The notes: generated from the sequence alone by a model not told the origin. A stretch of 64,000 nt of DNA from Apoderus coryli (GCA_911728435.2 OU452204.1:7068001-7132000); one strand, 5' to 3'. Shown: positions 23,324 to 35,250, counted from the first letter of the stretch. Numbers and translations: made by a program.

Positions 23324-23811
23324 AGGGGTTCGCGAAAAGGAGACCAGTATGGTCTCAGTCTCAAAAAAAAACTTTAGTCTCGATCTCGGACATCGAAACC
23401 GAGACCATGGTGGACTCGATTCGGATATTATAAACAACCACCGAATATAGACTGAAAAGATGCCGAGGTATCGTTATAGTTGAACGCTGCAGTTATGTTC
23501 AGCTGATATACTTATCTGTGTAGTATTTCATATGTTGTTTAAAATTATTTTTAATACTATATCGAATGTTATTTTCCTATTTTGTGGTGTTCATTCAAAA
23601 CTTTTAAGCTAAGGTATAGTGATAGGAAATTTAAGAACACAGAGAAAATGATGATTTATGACCATATTGTTTACAATTTACAACTCCAAGCTTTTTTTAT
23701 TGTGTACATTGTCCCTTAAAATTTGTGAGTGGCCAGTCGTCGAACATATTCTATAGAATTTGTATCGTCCGGTTATACTAGACTATTTTAATAATGGGCC
23801 CTAGAGGTCTA
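23324..23811. other. Array edge and spacer with GTCTC/GAGAC words
   Basis: Directly after the array, 23335-23420 repeats the words GTCTC and GAGACC in both orientations (GAGACCAGTATGGTCTC is a palindrome). The rest is AT-rich with no recognised gene. Confidence 0.4.
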
Positions 23812-24412
23812 TTTACTTTCCCCAAGTATTGTGAACGCACTAAAAAAAAATATAATATAAAAAGAGATAAAGACGGATATAACCATTATGAAGTTTCTTG
23901 AGACGATTAAGACCATTTCCAGATGGAAGTCTGTCGGTCTGTGTACGTGTGGGTGTCTGAATGTATTCTTCCACGATAGCGCCTAAACGCTTTAACCAAC
24001 TGAGCTAAAAAGCATTTTTTATCTGCTTTATAGCGATAGGTTACTTCTGATATTTGTCCCCATAATTCTCGAGAAAATTGCGTTTAAAATTTCACCAATT
24101 ATGTAGTTGGAACATATATTTTACAATCTTATTACAATTATACAATATTTTCAAGTAGGGTTTTGTGGCGTCATTGATAGAGCATTCGCTTCGCATGCGG
24201 AAAGTTATGGGTTTGAATCCCAGCTTTGGCAATACTTTTTTTTCTAATTTTTGAATAAAGTAGTTATTTTGTTACGTTAGTTTATGGGAAATAATGAAGC
24301 TAATACAATTATAATAATAATTATTATTAAAATTTTGTTTCGTTGCGCAGGTCATATATTTTTGATTATATTATATCTTGTCGAGAAAGTTTTTGGGCGA
24401 CACAACCGATTT
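23812..24412 (+). repeat. Dispersed repeat R1, copy b (most complete 3' part)
   Basis: It runs from ACTTTCCCCAAGTATTGTGA through CCATTTCCAGATGG and the GTCTG tract to TCTCGAGAAAATTGCG. It then has a tRNA-like module at 24164-24236, a TTTCTAATTTTTGAATAAAG segment, and the end block GAGAAAGT...GACACAACCGATTTTT. Some central sequence present in other copies is deleted. Confidence 0.65.
24164..24236 (+). pseudogene. tRNA-Ala-like module inside R1
   Basis: TGGCGTCATTGATAGAGCAT resembles an A box, and GGGTTTGAATCCC a B box. Between them TTCGC-TTCGCAT-GCGGA folds as an anticodon arm with a CGC (Ala) anticodon and one mismatch. No proper acceptor stem forms, so this is a tRNA-derived piece of a repeat and not a working tRNA. 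Confidence 0.55.
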
Positions 24413-25390
24413 TTTTATCTTAAAGAAGTAGTCCATTCTGTAGTGGAGTAAATTATATTCAATAAACCCCAGAAGATCAAAATTGTACTCGAAAATTGTT
24501 TGTTTTTTACAAGAGTCTTTTCACCTGTCCGGTGACACACTGTATATGGATATAGAAATTTTTTATATGGAATATAATTTATTTGAAATTAAATCAAGAC
24601 CTACTATTTATTGGCACAATAATTATGAAATATCCATGGTCGAATGGCCCAAAAAATGTGTGCAAAGTGTACTGTATTATATAAATTTTTTGAAAGGTCT
24701 GTGGACCGGCTATAAATGGTTGATGCAGACTTTCCAATTATCGGCCAACAGTGTACAATATAACACATTTCTTTTTTCGGGAAAAACTTATAAATAAAAC
24801 ATCAACGATATCTTCTAAAAAGATATCGTCGAAATCAGGAAAGTTTTGTTGTGAAAACACAATTATAAAGGTAAGTTTTGTAGAACCAGTTGAAAAAATA
24901 CATATTGGGAAAAATCCCTTTCAGCCTTGCAAAATATCTGGGATTGAGCCATCCTTACGAGTATGCAGCTCATCATCTGCGTCGAATCTCGGCAACTCTG
25001 ATATAATGACCATGGTGAAGGATTTTTTCAAATTTAATTCAGTTTCAATAATGCTTATACAGACATATTTTCTGGATGTACCACTTCCATACAAAAACGC
25101 AGACAACGAAGCACGAATCAAATTTTCTGCAGATAATCTATTATTGCATCCTTCCGGAATTGCCATATTTTTTACGTTAATTCGACTAAAGTAGATATTT
25201 TTACATCATTTCGTATTCTGTAATTTTATTAATACAAATGAGTTAATAAACAAAATAAATACAAATCCAAGAAAAAAGTCCGAGATGTAGTGACTAGAGT
25301 TGAAGCAAATTACCACCACTAGACATCTCCATCTTATCTAGAGTAACAATTTAAGTTGCTTAGGTCTCTTAAACATGCCAAGACTATATC
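24413..25390. other. Spacer with unassigned ORFs
   Basis: Two overlapping open frames (24483-24797 and 24751-25194) show no family motif, signal peptide or repeat that I recognise. They lie between two repeats in AT-rich DNA. I do not call them genes. Confidence 0.35.
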
Positions 25391-27103
25391 ACTGAAAAAA
25401 AATATTTGTTTGGATCAAAAAAATATTTCTTCGGTATACGACAAACAACCCATGTACTTGAGACAAATATATGGTTTATTTTAAATACCCAAATAGTATT
25501 TATTTGATTTAAATAAATATTTATTTGACTTAATACTTATACTTACTTGATAATAAGGCCCGAAAATGTAACGATATATTTGTTTGCTTGAACTAACTAG
25601 AGTTATTTAGAAGAAAGACACCATGACTTGGCCCAAATGTGCTGCTACTTGGAATAAATAAATATTTGTTTATTCTGAATAAACATTTTTTTATGTTAAA
25701 TATATGATTTGTTCCGGAAAATCTGATATTTTGCTTGTTACAAATAAATATTTATCTCTCCAAATATGTTTTTTTCTAGAAATTAATTTGGAAATATTTT
25801 TGTTAATAAAACTAGGAACTGTTTGGATGAATTGTTCAAAAAAACACCTACACAAGTAATAATTTGGGGATTGTTTCATTTCGAACACCCTGTAGATCTG
25901 ATTTAAGATTTTTGTATGGACTTTTATAAAGAATGAACCTATTACCCAAACAATTATGGCTAAAACTAAATAATGTGCTCTTTAAAAATTATAATATATA
26001 TCTATCTTAAATCAGATCTACAAGGTGTTCAAAATGAAACAATCCCCAAAAATATTACGTGTGTATAGGTCTTTTTTAAACAATTGACAAACAGTTTCTG
26101 GTTTTATTAATAATAATATTTGCAAATTAATATCTAGTAAAAGAATGTTTGAAGAAATAAATATTTCTTTGTAACAAACAAAGTATTTATTGGAATCAAA
26201 CAACCAGATTTTGCCGGATCATATTATTTATTTGGGTAGAACAAATCATATATTTAAAACAAAAATATGTTTATTTATATAGGTATACCTAATACGCCTA
26301 GTTGATTTCGCGTTTGACTTAAACGCCCGTGAATATGTTTCAAACAAATATTTGTTTGAACTGAATAAATATTTCATTGGGTGACTTTCTTGTTGGTCCT
26401 AAATATAAACAAGCCGCCATCTTTGTATTAAATACTGTTAAATAAAATCTCAATTTCAAGATCATTTACACATTATCTACTAACCTTATTTTATCAATTC
26501 ACTACGATAATATAAAAAAAGGATCTCATTATATTAGGTTTAGGTATCTATACATATATACTTACATGAAATAAACAATCATGCATTTTAAGATTTTTTT
26601 GTCACCGTTTTAATTATAATTAACTTATAACATTTAGGCACTTACATTCGAAAAGGGGTCATATAAATAGGTACCCTAGGTTCCACACCACTATAATGAC
26701 GATTCAACGTACATTATTTTTTCATTTATTATATAATAAGTCACAACTAACACAATAAAAACCACCTTCTATATTGGACTAATACTAAACTAAAACGCGT
26801 GCGCTATGGAATTGAATCCCCAACAGCTATGCGCTTCGGCTCATTTTATTATTATTTATTTGATTCAAATAACGGTCGACTTATTTCAAATAACCAGGAA
26901 CTAACTTTAATCTGTTATTTAAATTAAATAAATATTTATTTCTGCCAAAGCAGCCCAGGCCAAATAAATATTTTACAAAAAACAAATAACTCTATTTATT
27001 CCGGACAAACACTATTTATTTGAGTCAAATAAATTTTGTTTGAGTCAACCAAATAAAAGCCAAATAATTATTTATTAGGGTTCATTTTTAGATATTTTTC
27101 AGT
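25391..27103. mobile_element. Motif-saturated inverted-repeat element F1
   Basis: The ends are (C)ACTGAAAAAAAATATTTG on the left and a complementary ...GATATTTTTCAGT(G) on the right. The inside is densely filled with variants of AATAAATATTTATTTG on both strands, with no coding sequence. An internal inverted repeat adds arms of about 270 bases (about 25635-25908 and 26003-26285, each ending in GTAGATCTGATTTAAG). Target duplication is not clear. The CACTG ends recall EnSpm/CACTA elements, but I cannot assign it. Confidence 0.55.
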
Positions 27104-28377
27104 GTACGCCACTGCTCATCACTGCTACCTGTTATTTTTGTAACAAACAAGTTCTAGATTCTAATCATAAAAAATTGCTCAATTTGCAAAATAGATAACT
27201 TATAATAATAACAATACTTTCCACATACCTATTAATTTTAGTAGCGTATACAAGATTACTTACTTGTCCCAATAGGGACTTTATACCTAAAACATATAGA
27301 ATTTCTATCCACAACTCTCCTAATGTTATGGTTTTCTCCCATGTAAACAAGCTTGTTTTCATATACGCTAAGTAATAACCTTTTTGTTGTGGGGTAACAA
27401 GGGGGGTGTTTATAGCTACTCTGTAATACCGTCGTATAGTAAAAGCAATATGTGTGTTGACGGGGTGAGGAAAAGGAACATCATACGGGAGCAATTTTAA
27501 TCTGCATAAATCCATGTAGAATGACTACGTGACAACAACAAACAACAAGGGTGGTCTACACAAATTTTAAAAGATGTTAAAGACATCGCTGACTATAAAT
27601 TACCAGCTGCTTATGAAAACAAGGGTCAATCGTTCCCGGATTCATAACAAACATGAACTTTATTGATCAACTAGTTAGATATTCAAAACTAGGAATATTG
27701 CAAGAAAGTCTGTGATCAAAATCAATTATTTTCCAAACGTAAAATCACGTTTTACTTCGCTGAAGGGGCACCTAATTATTTTTGTACGTATTTTTATTTG
27801 AAAGATACTCAATTTTGTGAAATAGACTTGTTTTAGTCAAAATTTGTCATACTTGTTTTCAAGCATGGAGTACTTCATCATATTTTTCTATCCGTGTACC
27901 GCTTTACTTGACATTTTCTCAATCAAAAGCCATAGCCAGTCGCTCTATATTGTCAGCAGATCTCATCTGTCTAAAAGGACCAAATTTTGTGTTTTATAAC
28001 AGATGATCATTTGAAATGTGAAATATGCAAAAGTGCATATATGCCGAACTGGACGAAATAACGGATTTGGGTTCTAAATGCCATCAGAAACTTGAACATT
28101 GAGTATTTTTGTCACAATTGGAAGATATTTCCAATCTTTTTCAAAGAACCCTAAGTGCCTACATGTTCCCATTCCTAACCACACTTTTAATAAACTGCTT
28201 CTAGAATCTCAAAGAAGTGGAGAGTCGAGATTACTCTACAGAGCAATGTTCTTTCAGGGAAGCAAGGACCTTCTCAGTTCTGAGGTTTATGCTTTTATTG
28301 TTCTTTCTATCTCAATAATCACTATGTAATTAATATTACAATTGACACGATGTTACTCAACGCAGGTCACACTTTTG
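27104..28377. other. Spacer with unassigned ORFs
   Basis: The open frames at 27165-27515 (minus) and 28099-28329 (plus) have no recognisable domain. I see no repeat boundary or RNA gene. Confidence 0.35.
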
Positions 28378-28752
28378 CTTTCCCGACCCATAGGAAAAGT
28401 ATTGTGAACGGTTAAAAAAATAATAATAAATAAAGACGGATATAATCATGCTGAAGTCCCCTGAGACGATTAAGACCATTTCCAGATGGAAGTCTGTCTG
28501 TTTGTGTGTCTGTATGTATTCTTCTACGATAGCGCCTAAACGCTTTAACCAATTGAGCTAAATTTTGGTATATGAGTTTGGGGGAGTCCTAGGATGAACC
28601 CATTAGTTTTAGGTTGAAATCGCTTGAGCCATGTGATAGGGATGGACACAAGCCTCAAATTTTTAAATAGCAGTAGGTGTCGAGTGATACATCATTGAAA
28701 AGCATTTTTATCTGCTATACAGAAATAGGTTACTTTTGATATTTGCCTCCAT
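28378..28752 (+). repeat. Dispersed repeat R1, copy c, left part
   Basis: It runs from CTTTCCCGACCCATAGG and AGTATTGTGAACG through CCATTTCCAGATGG, the GTCTG tract and TTTAACCAATTGAGCTAAA to TTTGATATTTGCCTCCAT. It is cut there by the CAGCGCC end of a hAT fragment. A second R1 piece follows at 29214-29325. Confidence 0.65.
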
Positions 28753-29195
28753 CAGCGCCTTTTTTCAGTGCATATATTTTTTAGATTTTATACGATTTTA
28801 TATTTTGTAGATTCAACATAATTGTTAGATGCTAATTATTAAATTATACAAATGTGAAGCAAAAATGAAGATTTTATTACCAAATAAAAAATAAGAATTT
28901 TTTGAACAAGAAATAGTTACCTAATCACCTAAATAACCACTAAATAAAAGTAGCTTTACGAGCTCTCTTTCTGGAAAATTCAGAAATAAGATTAGTCACA
29001 TTTATATTGTCAAACAAATAACTTTGAATGGATATGATTGCAAAATTATCGAGCCGCTGTTGGCCCATGGACGCTCTTAAGTAGTTTTTTATTAACTTTA
29101 ACTTTGAAAGTTCTCTCCGCTGAAGCAACCGATATAGGCATTCTCACCAAAATTCGCAAAGCTACGCTTGAATTTGGAACAGAATGAGTTAAATT
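28753..29195 (-). mobile_element. hAT fragment inserted in R1
   Basis: The sequence starts CAGCGCC at 28753, compatible with a hAT end, and carries the transposase C-terminus on the minus strand. The other end is not defined. R1-derived sequence lies on both sides. Confidence 0.55.
28940..29165 (-). pseudogene. hAT transposase C-terminal dimerisation fragment
   Basis: The frames read MPISVASAERTF and then LSKLKLIKNYLRASMGQQRL, followed by DNFAIISIQ and SEFSRKRARKATF with a stop. This is the hAT dimerisation signature of the ZMYM1-like group. A frameshift in the AERTF/SKLK region breaks it. The catalytic domain is absent. Confidence 0.8.
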
Positions 29196-29213
29196 ATTTT
29201 TTATAATGTAGGT

Positions 29214-29325
29214 AGTCCTCTGAGACGACTAAGACCATTTCCAGATACTGTTTCGTTACACAAATCATATATTTTAGATTATATTATATCTTACCGGGAA
29301 AGTTTTGGAGTGACACAACCGATTT
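29214..29325 (+). repeat. Dispersed repeat R1, copy c, right part
   Basis: It joins an early R1 block (GAGACGACTAAGACCATTTC) directly to the R1 end block (CATATATTTTAGATTATATT, CCGGGAAAGT, GACACAACCGATTTTT). It is internally deleted. Its uninterrupted end block serves as an empty site for the mariner found in copy f. Confidence 0.6.
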
Positions 29326-29927
29326 TTTAATTTTTTACAATGTAAAGAATAATTGTTCAGTTATAAATTAGCAAGAAACAATAATTGTTGTATTTAAGCC
29401 GTTTTTAGAAAAAATAAACAGTACATTTTGTGAAATTTTTAGATTAATTTTATTATTGTAATACTTTGGTTATCCACTCTAACCCCTTTTTTAGCGGCGC
29501 CCATGATTAGATGTGTTAATATATTCTTTTTCCAACCATATAGTGTCGTTCGTCATCGTATATCAAACTCAGTCGTGTCGAATGAGTGACAAAACGAAAT
29601 CACAGAAATACTGACTTTTTGGTGTAAATTAAAGGCGGCCAACGGCAACGGTCAAAATTGAAACAAATCAATAATGCAATTATTACAGTAATATTAATAA
29701 TACTTTCGATATACATGTGAGTTCGACAAGCTTATGGTCTCTCCTGACATGAGTTGACTTTGTTTAAAGTATAAAACTATATAGTTACGGCTGTTTGATC
29801 AATCCCCAAATGCAGAAATATAAGAGATGACTAATTATACACTTATTTCTAAATTGTAGTGAAAAATTCTTTAAACGAGCTCTTATATATGTTTTGTAGA
29901 TAAAGATATTGAAATTCTACTATTATA

Positions 29928-30740
29928 CAGGGTGTTTCAGCAAAATGAATAAAAATCACAAGGAAAAAAGTTAGGTTATAATTAAGGCAAGGGTCCCCCC
30001 CGTTTACCCGCCTATGGTCATCCTTTTTTCTTCAATTTCATGTCAGTTTACGACATTTAACTAGGTGAATAAATATGCTGCATTTGGTTAATGCTTCTTT
30101 AATAATACTAAACTTTCATCTTTTCATTAAATCAACATTATCATTAAAATGCAGTAACAATTAGCCCCCTGTAAATACGTGTTTGTGAATAGTGCAAATT
30201 TTGCGATCTATTGTATATTTGTCTCCATCTATATTGTGTAGGGATAATAACACAACAGCTTTTTTCTATATTGAACTATTCTCAAAGAACATAATCATCT
30301 AAGTAAAAGATCACTTCTCTTTCGGCATCCAAATTGAAACTTGCACATTCAGCCTTTTGTAAATCTCAGTCGTTGACATGTTTAGAGAGTGTTAACATAA
30401 ACAAAAACTATACAGAAATTGCAGTGCCCTCACTGTTTAGGAATCTTGTGTCATATTTATGATGTAATTGTTGACATGTAACTAATATGTTAAAATAAAT
30501 AAGTTGCAGGTCATCGAATAATACAATGCCCTTTCTACACCTACTAAAAATATTATAACAATTATTTTAATGTAATTACTATTAGACGTATTTAGTGTAG
30601 GTATTGTTAAAGTCAACATCCGTTACTCACATATTTGCTTGCCTTTGCATTTCTGGACTCAAACAGCCTTAAATTACGAATCAGAAAAAATACAAACTTA
30701 GCTCGGTAATATATTTATGTTTTGGTAACAGCACACCCTG
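29928..30740. mobile_element. Possible mariner-type MITE with TA flanks
   Basis: CAGGGTGTTTCAGC on the left and a complementary ...CACCCTG on the right are each flanked by TA. Only the outer eight or so bases match well. No transposase is visible. A solo LTR sits inside (30237-30560). Confidence 0.4.
30237..30560 (-). repeat. Solo LTR of the Ty3/gypsy family at 42-45 kb
   Basis: TGTAGGGATAATAAC at one end and ...ATATTATAACA at the other match the LTRs at 42217 and 44628 in the same orientation. Shared blocks include CTTTCGGCATCCAAATT and GTTGACATGTTTAGAGAGT. About 50 bases near the LTR 3' end are deleted. No internal retrotransposon sequence flanks it. Confidence 0.75.
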
Positions 30741-31544
30741 TACATTCGACAAGTGTATTATAATCGCGTAGAATACAGTTTCCTATACATATTATACGTA
30801 CAATATTAATATTTTACGAGAAAATAAAAATGAAAATAATAAAATGCAATTTGATATGTTCGTTTATGTTTGCATATATTATTATGGGTATTAGGGTTAT
30901 TAACCCGTTTTTCAATATTAATTTCTTTCAGAATATATACGTATGAATTTAATATTATGTAATAATTACCCGAGGAGAATAGAATTTTAAATAGCTTATA
31001 ATATTAAATTACAAATTATAATATCAAAACATTACGAAACATAAGGTTCCATACTTAAAAAAGAACGTATGTACTAAATCAGATCATAAACAACAATTTA
31101 TTCATAAATAAGTAAGAAAGAACATTGTTAGTGAAGGTATACATTTTTGTTGACATTCAAATTGTACCTATTTCTTTAGCCAATTTCAAAGCCAATAGAC
31201 AAGTACCATATGGTCCGCTCGCTTTGATGCCGTGCTAAGTTTGAAAATGCTGGTTTTTTTTTGTGTGCCCGAGATCAACTTTTTCAAAGCATTTTCAAAA
31301 ATCGCTTTTTTTCTAAACGCGCTCGTTTCAAGATGGCAATGAGGACAATTTTAAAAAAAATCATATTTTCGTTAATAATCAACCGATGTTTGGAAAGAAA
31401 TAAGCAAAATACTCAGAAGAACCCATAATATTTTTCAAACAAAAAATGAGCAGATTTCTTTCCTGAATTCAACAATATATACTTTGTTGGGGCTTGAGGA
31501 ATAACAAGGTCTGGAAGTGTAAAAAATCGGTTGTCACTCCAAAC

Positions 31545-31770
31545 CTTTCCATACTTCATGGAGTTCGTCAGACCGACTATTATGGAAAAGAAACACAAAT
31601 TGTAGTTTACAGTCCCGACACAGATGTTTTGTTCTTCTAGTTAGATTTTATGAACAATTAGCGAAAAATGTCTTACTGATAACTGGCCGTAGGAAAAACA
31701 AAACAAAAATAGATATTAGGAAAGTGGCTGTATCATTAAGCAGTTCACACAGAAATGCACTTAGTGGATC
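31545..31770 (+). pseudogene. TE-associated 'PDTDV' protein, N-terminal piece
   Basis: It reads LHGVRQTDYYGKETQIVVYS followed by PDTDV, then after a frameshift FVLLVRFYEQLAKNVLLITG, and IDIRKVAVSLSS...NALSG. I recognise the pattern VxSPDTDVFVLL...ALxGFHAFTGxD from many multicopy arthropod proteins of unknown function that travel with transposons. The ALSG end is followed at once by F2, and the matching FHAFTGTD resumes after it. Confidence 0.55.
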
Positions 31771-33150
31771 ACTGAACCGAAAAGGTACGTGATATTAGTA
31801 AAAAAGTGCTTCAAATCAATGAACGTCAACATTAAATTTGAGCCGATGATGGGTGACATTAATACAATAAACGTTCGTACATTAATTCGGTAGCGAATTC
31901 TGTACGTTGAATTAATAAATAAAGAACATAAATTTATGCTCGCCGGTTATTGATCTTACGAATGATGGACACTAATTTAGAACTCCTGTACGTTAAAACG
32001 ATGTTACCAGGTTGTTAATGTTACGAACGATGAAGATTAGTTTATGTCTCCAATACGTAAAACCGATGTTAGCTGGTTATTAATATTACGAACGATGAAC
32101 ATTAATCTATGACTTTTGAACATTAAACCGATGTCAGAAGGTTATTAATGTTACGAACAATAAAAATTAGTCTATGACTTTTGTCCGTTAAACCAATGTC
32201 AGCTGGTTATTAATGTTACCAACGATAAACATTAATCTATGACTTTTGTACGTTAAACCAATGTTAGCTGATTATTACATTGGGTTAATTGTTTTACGTA
32301 ATTATGTTCGCCGGAAATTATGATTACGAAAGATTGAGATTGTTGTTCTGTATTCAATCAATAATCGCGAGCATATACATATGTACTATGTGTACTGCAA
32401 GGTGCAGTATTGTTCAAATATACTAGTACCAATGGTTAGAGAACTTAAAATCCCAAATAAGACTCAAAATTATCTTGCTGTAAATAAATTAAATTATATT
32501 TGTACGACACTCGAAATCTAAATAAATAAATTGACTTTGGTTTTATACTTTACTTAATTGTGTGTATATAAAAGGATTACTACTTACCTTATATTTCTCC
32601 ATTTGTTGTATTATTAGGGACCAAATTTTAAAAATAGATTTAGGAACACACTTCACTTTTTTTCAAGTGTATAAATTTAACTAAACAAAACAAAAAGGAC
32701 GCGAAAACAAAAAGTCTATGAGAATGTCATAATGTCAATGTTTTGAGTATTCAGTCTATGGTCCGGGTGCATTGATTTGCGCGCGTTATTCAGAATTTAA
32801 TGGTTAGGTTCGTGAAATTAATGCTTAGCATCCATTGAATCAACGATGATATTTTATTAGATTTTATGTTCGCCGTTCGTAGGTGTATGATATACAAATA
32901 ACTGTGTTAAAGGCGAAGAGCATAAATTAATAAATTTAAAACATTGAAGCAATAAATAGTGACATTATATTGATAAAAAAAAACATAAATTTTCGATGTC
33001 TTGCATTTATTGATTAATGTTTCATCGTACATTGTTTCTATGTATAAAATTAATAACGTATGATCAAAAACAGTGACCAATTCATAATATTAATGTTCAA
33101 AATATTGATGACAACCATTAATTGGTTTTACGTACAATATTTTTTTCAGT
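31771..33150. mobile_element. Motif-saturated inverted-repeat element F2
   Basis: Ends are ACTGAACCGAAAAGGTACGT and a complementary ...TACGTACAATATTTTTTTCAGT, close to those of F1. The inside is filled with words such as TTAATGTTACGAACGATG and ACGTTAAACC, including about five tandem units of ~65 bp at 31940-32275. It has no coding sequence. It interrupts an ORF exactly between ALSG and FHAFTG. Removing it with a 2-base AT overlap restores the frame. Confidence 0.65.
31940..32275. repeat. Tandem repeat of ~65 bp inside F2
   Basis: Five imperfect units begin GGTTATTAATGTTACGAACG or a variant at about 31942, 32011, 32074, 32141 and 32206. Each includes CATTAATCTATGACTTTTG and GTTAAACCAATG. Confidence 0.75.
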
Positions 33151-33510
33151 ATTTCATGCATTTACCGGTACGGATATGAAAGAAAGGTTTTCCAAAATAA
33201 GTAAAGAATTTTGTGCAAAATACCTGTATTCCAGCAAGCAAGCCAAGAAGGGGATAACTTACCTCCGACGACGGATACTTTAGAACGCCATATCCTAACT
33301 TAAGATAGTTTTCAAAATTGTCAGAATTTTAGAGGAAATGATATAGCAAATATATGGAAACATTTTTCTCAAAATATGCAAAGCCTTCCAGACCCAGCTC
33401 TATCTGGGTGGAAGAGATTAAGCGAATCGTTAGAACCCATGCAACAAAAAATGTTCATATAGAAAAAATCAAATCATTTGCACCGATGCATGCGGCTGCT
33501 CTGGATCTGT
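33151..33510 (+). pseudogene. TE-associated 'PDTDV' protein, C-terminal piece
   Basis: It resumes FHAFTGTDMKERFSKISKEF and continues with DNLPPTTDTLERHIL, both matching the conserved order of the family. A second frame (33354-33539) is open further on but has stops relative to the first. The gene is dead and was split by F2. Confidence 0.5.
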
Positions 33511-34066
33511 ATGACCCTTTGCCAATTCATCAAATTTAGTAAGATCCAGATTTATTAGAGGATCGCTATGCGAATGAGGTAAAATTAGGTGTAATTTACA
33601 AATTACCAAAGAATAGAAAATTAATATATTTTAGGAGAAGAAGATGGAGGATGTCTAACGCGTTTTCAAGCACAGCTCGTAACTTACAACACGAATGGAA
33701 CAGCACCTTACTTTTTCACATTTTTAGCGTTGTTTTTTTTCCTAACCCTAGCAAACTATATATAATGTTGAGTCAGGAAAAAAATGTGTTAATATCAAAA
33801 TCTATTTAATTAACTTTTTTATTTTTATTGTAAATTTTCACAAAAATTACACATTTTAAAACTTTATTTTTCTTTAGAAAATATAAGTTCATCCGAGCAT
33901 TTTGCTTTTTTGTTTTCAAAAATCAGTTGATTATTAACGAAAATATTATTTTGATATTTGAAAAAGCCAACATTTGAAAAGTTCATCTAGGCCACTAGTA
34001 TTTTAATAAAAAAAAAACCTTTTTCAAACTTAGCACAGCATCGAAGCGAGCGGACCGTATGATACT

Positions 34067-35189
34067 GAGGTTTTATTTTCTACCTATAAAAGAACATGGA
34101 TGTTTTCAAACATTTTAACCATAATTTGTTTTATAATTTATTTAAAATTCTGAAATCAGTATTTTTGAGATCTTTAAAATTATGGTTTTCTTTCTTTCAT
34201 TAGAAAATTATTTCAATAATTTTAAAGAACGAATAATTAGTGGCATACAGAGGCTTTTATTTAAGTTAGTACGACCTAAATTAAATTGAAACATGGGCAG
34301 TATCTATATAGCAAATATTGAGGAATTCACTTCGCTTTAATTATCAGCTGGATAAAGTATGTCCCAGCGTATTATATTTATTTTTTTGCTATTTTATTTT
34401 ACAAGCTGTTTTTGCCGAAAATCGTGTCTGCTTCAGATGACGAGTTATTCCGGGAGACAAGTTTAAAAATGAAAGCACTGTATGTATGTATTTGAACTGT
34501 TAAAAAATTGACGTTTCGCCAATAGAAGTTTTTATTATATTTTATTTTAGTAAATATATTTTTGCACTCCGATTAAATATAGAACAAGAATTTCGGTGAG
34601 GAATTAATTGGTTGAGGCCATGAACTGCCTCAGGTGACATGCATTTGGTTGTTTTTATTTTTTCAAATTTTAATTTTCACTTAGCCAAACATCGTACATC
34701 TGTTGGTTAAAGGCTTATATAATACATTATATTTTTAATCGAAATAGTTTAACAGTTTTAAAATATTAATATTACATTATAATAATCAAATTATTTGCTA
34801 TACATTTGTTTTTCTGTTAGGCCTCATCTATTGAACTAGCAAGTTCAATCCCAACTTGACCCCATATATGTATTGCCGGAAATTAATAATAATAATAAAG
34901 CATTTAATGACCTTAAAATGTGGCAAAATATATGCTGTAATGTAATGCTGCACCTTGCCTCTCATCAGGATTTCTGTTCCAGGAGCTTTTGACCTTCATA
35001 CATCTTCACTGAATTCTAACGCAGAAGTTACCTATTGGTCTGGTAAAAAACTACGATGATGTCGTTCAATATCTTTAAAAACCACTGATTACATTCAGGT
35101 AAATATCATTTTGCTAGAACTTCGTATCAGTATTTGCTGTTTTCTAGCCCCTTTTGCAGTTATCGTAAATATAAATTGTTTTTCGTTTA
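34067..35189. other. AT-rich spacer
   Basis: No gene or repeat boundary is recognised. Confidence 0.35.
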
Positions 35190-35250
35190 TTTGTAATATT
35201 TGTGTGAATTGATTGCTGCAAATAAACTGATTTATTATTATTATTATTAT
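35190..35250 (+). mobile_element. 3' end of a LINE with (TTA)n tail
   Basis: GTGTGAATTGATTGCTGCAA followed by ATAAACTGATTTATTATTAT is a common ending of insect non-LTR retrotransposons. Only the tail is recognised. The upstream limit is unknown. Confidence 0.5.

Larger units (their letters stand above)
31202..34066 (+). mobile_element. TIR element with a degenerate ORF, split by F2
   Basis: The left end AGTACCATATGGTCCGCTCG and the right end (complement of AGTATCATACGGTCCGCTCG) match over about 50 bases. A further inverted block follows inside (CGTTAATAATCAACCGAT near 31372 against ATCAGTTGATTATTAACG near 33925). It carries a decayed ORF on the plus strand that is interrupted by element F2. 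I cannot assign the superfamily. Confidence 0.6.

Noticed and set aside
24751..25194. 147-residue ORF between R1 copy b and F1
   Set aside because: It has no domain, no homologous copy in the window and no splice or promoter context. A chance ORF of this length is possible in 64 kb.
27165..27515. 116-residue minus-strand ORF
   Set aside because: It has no recognisable motif and a composition typical of AT-rich noncoding DNA.
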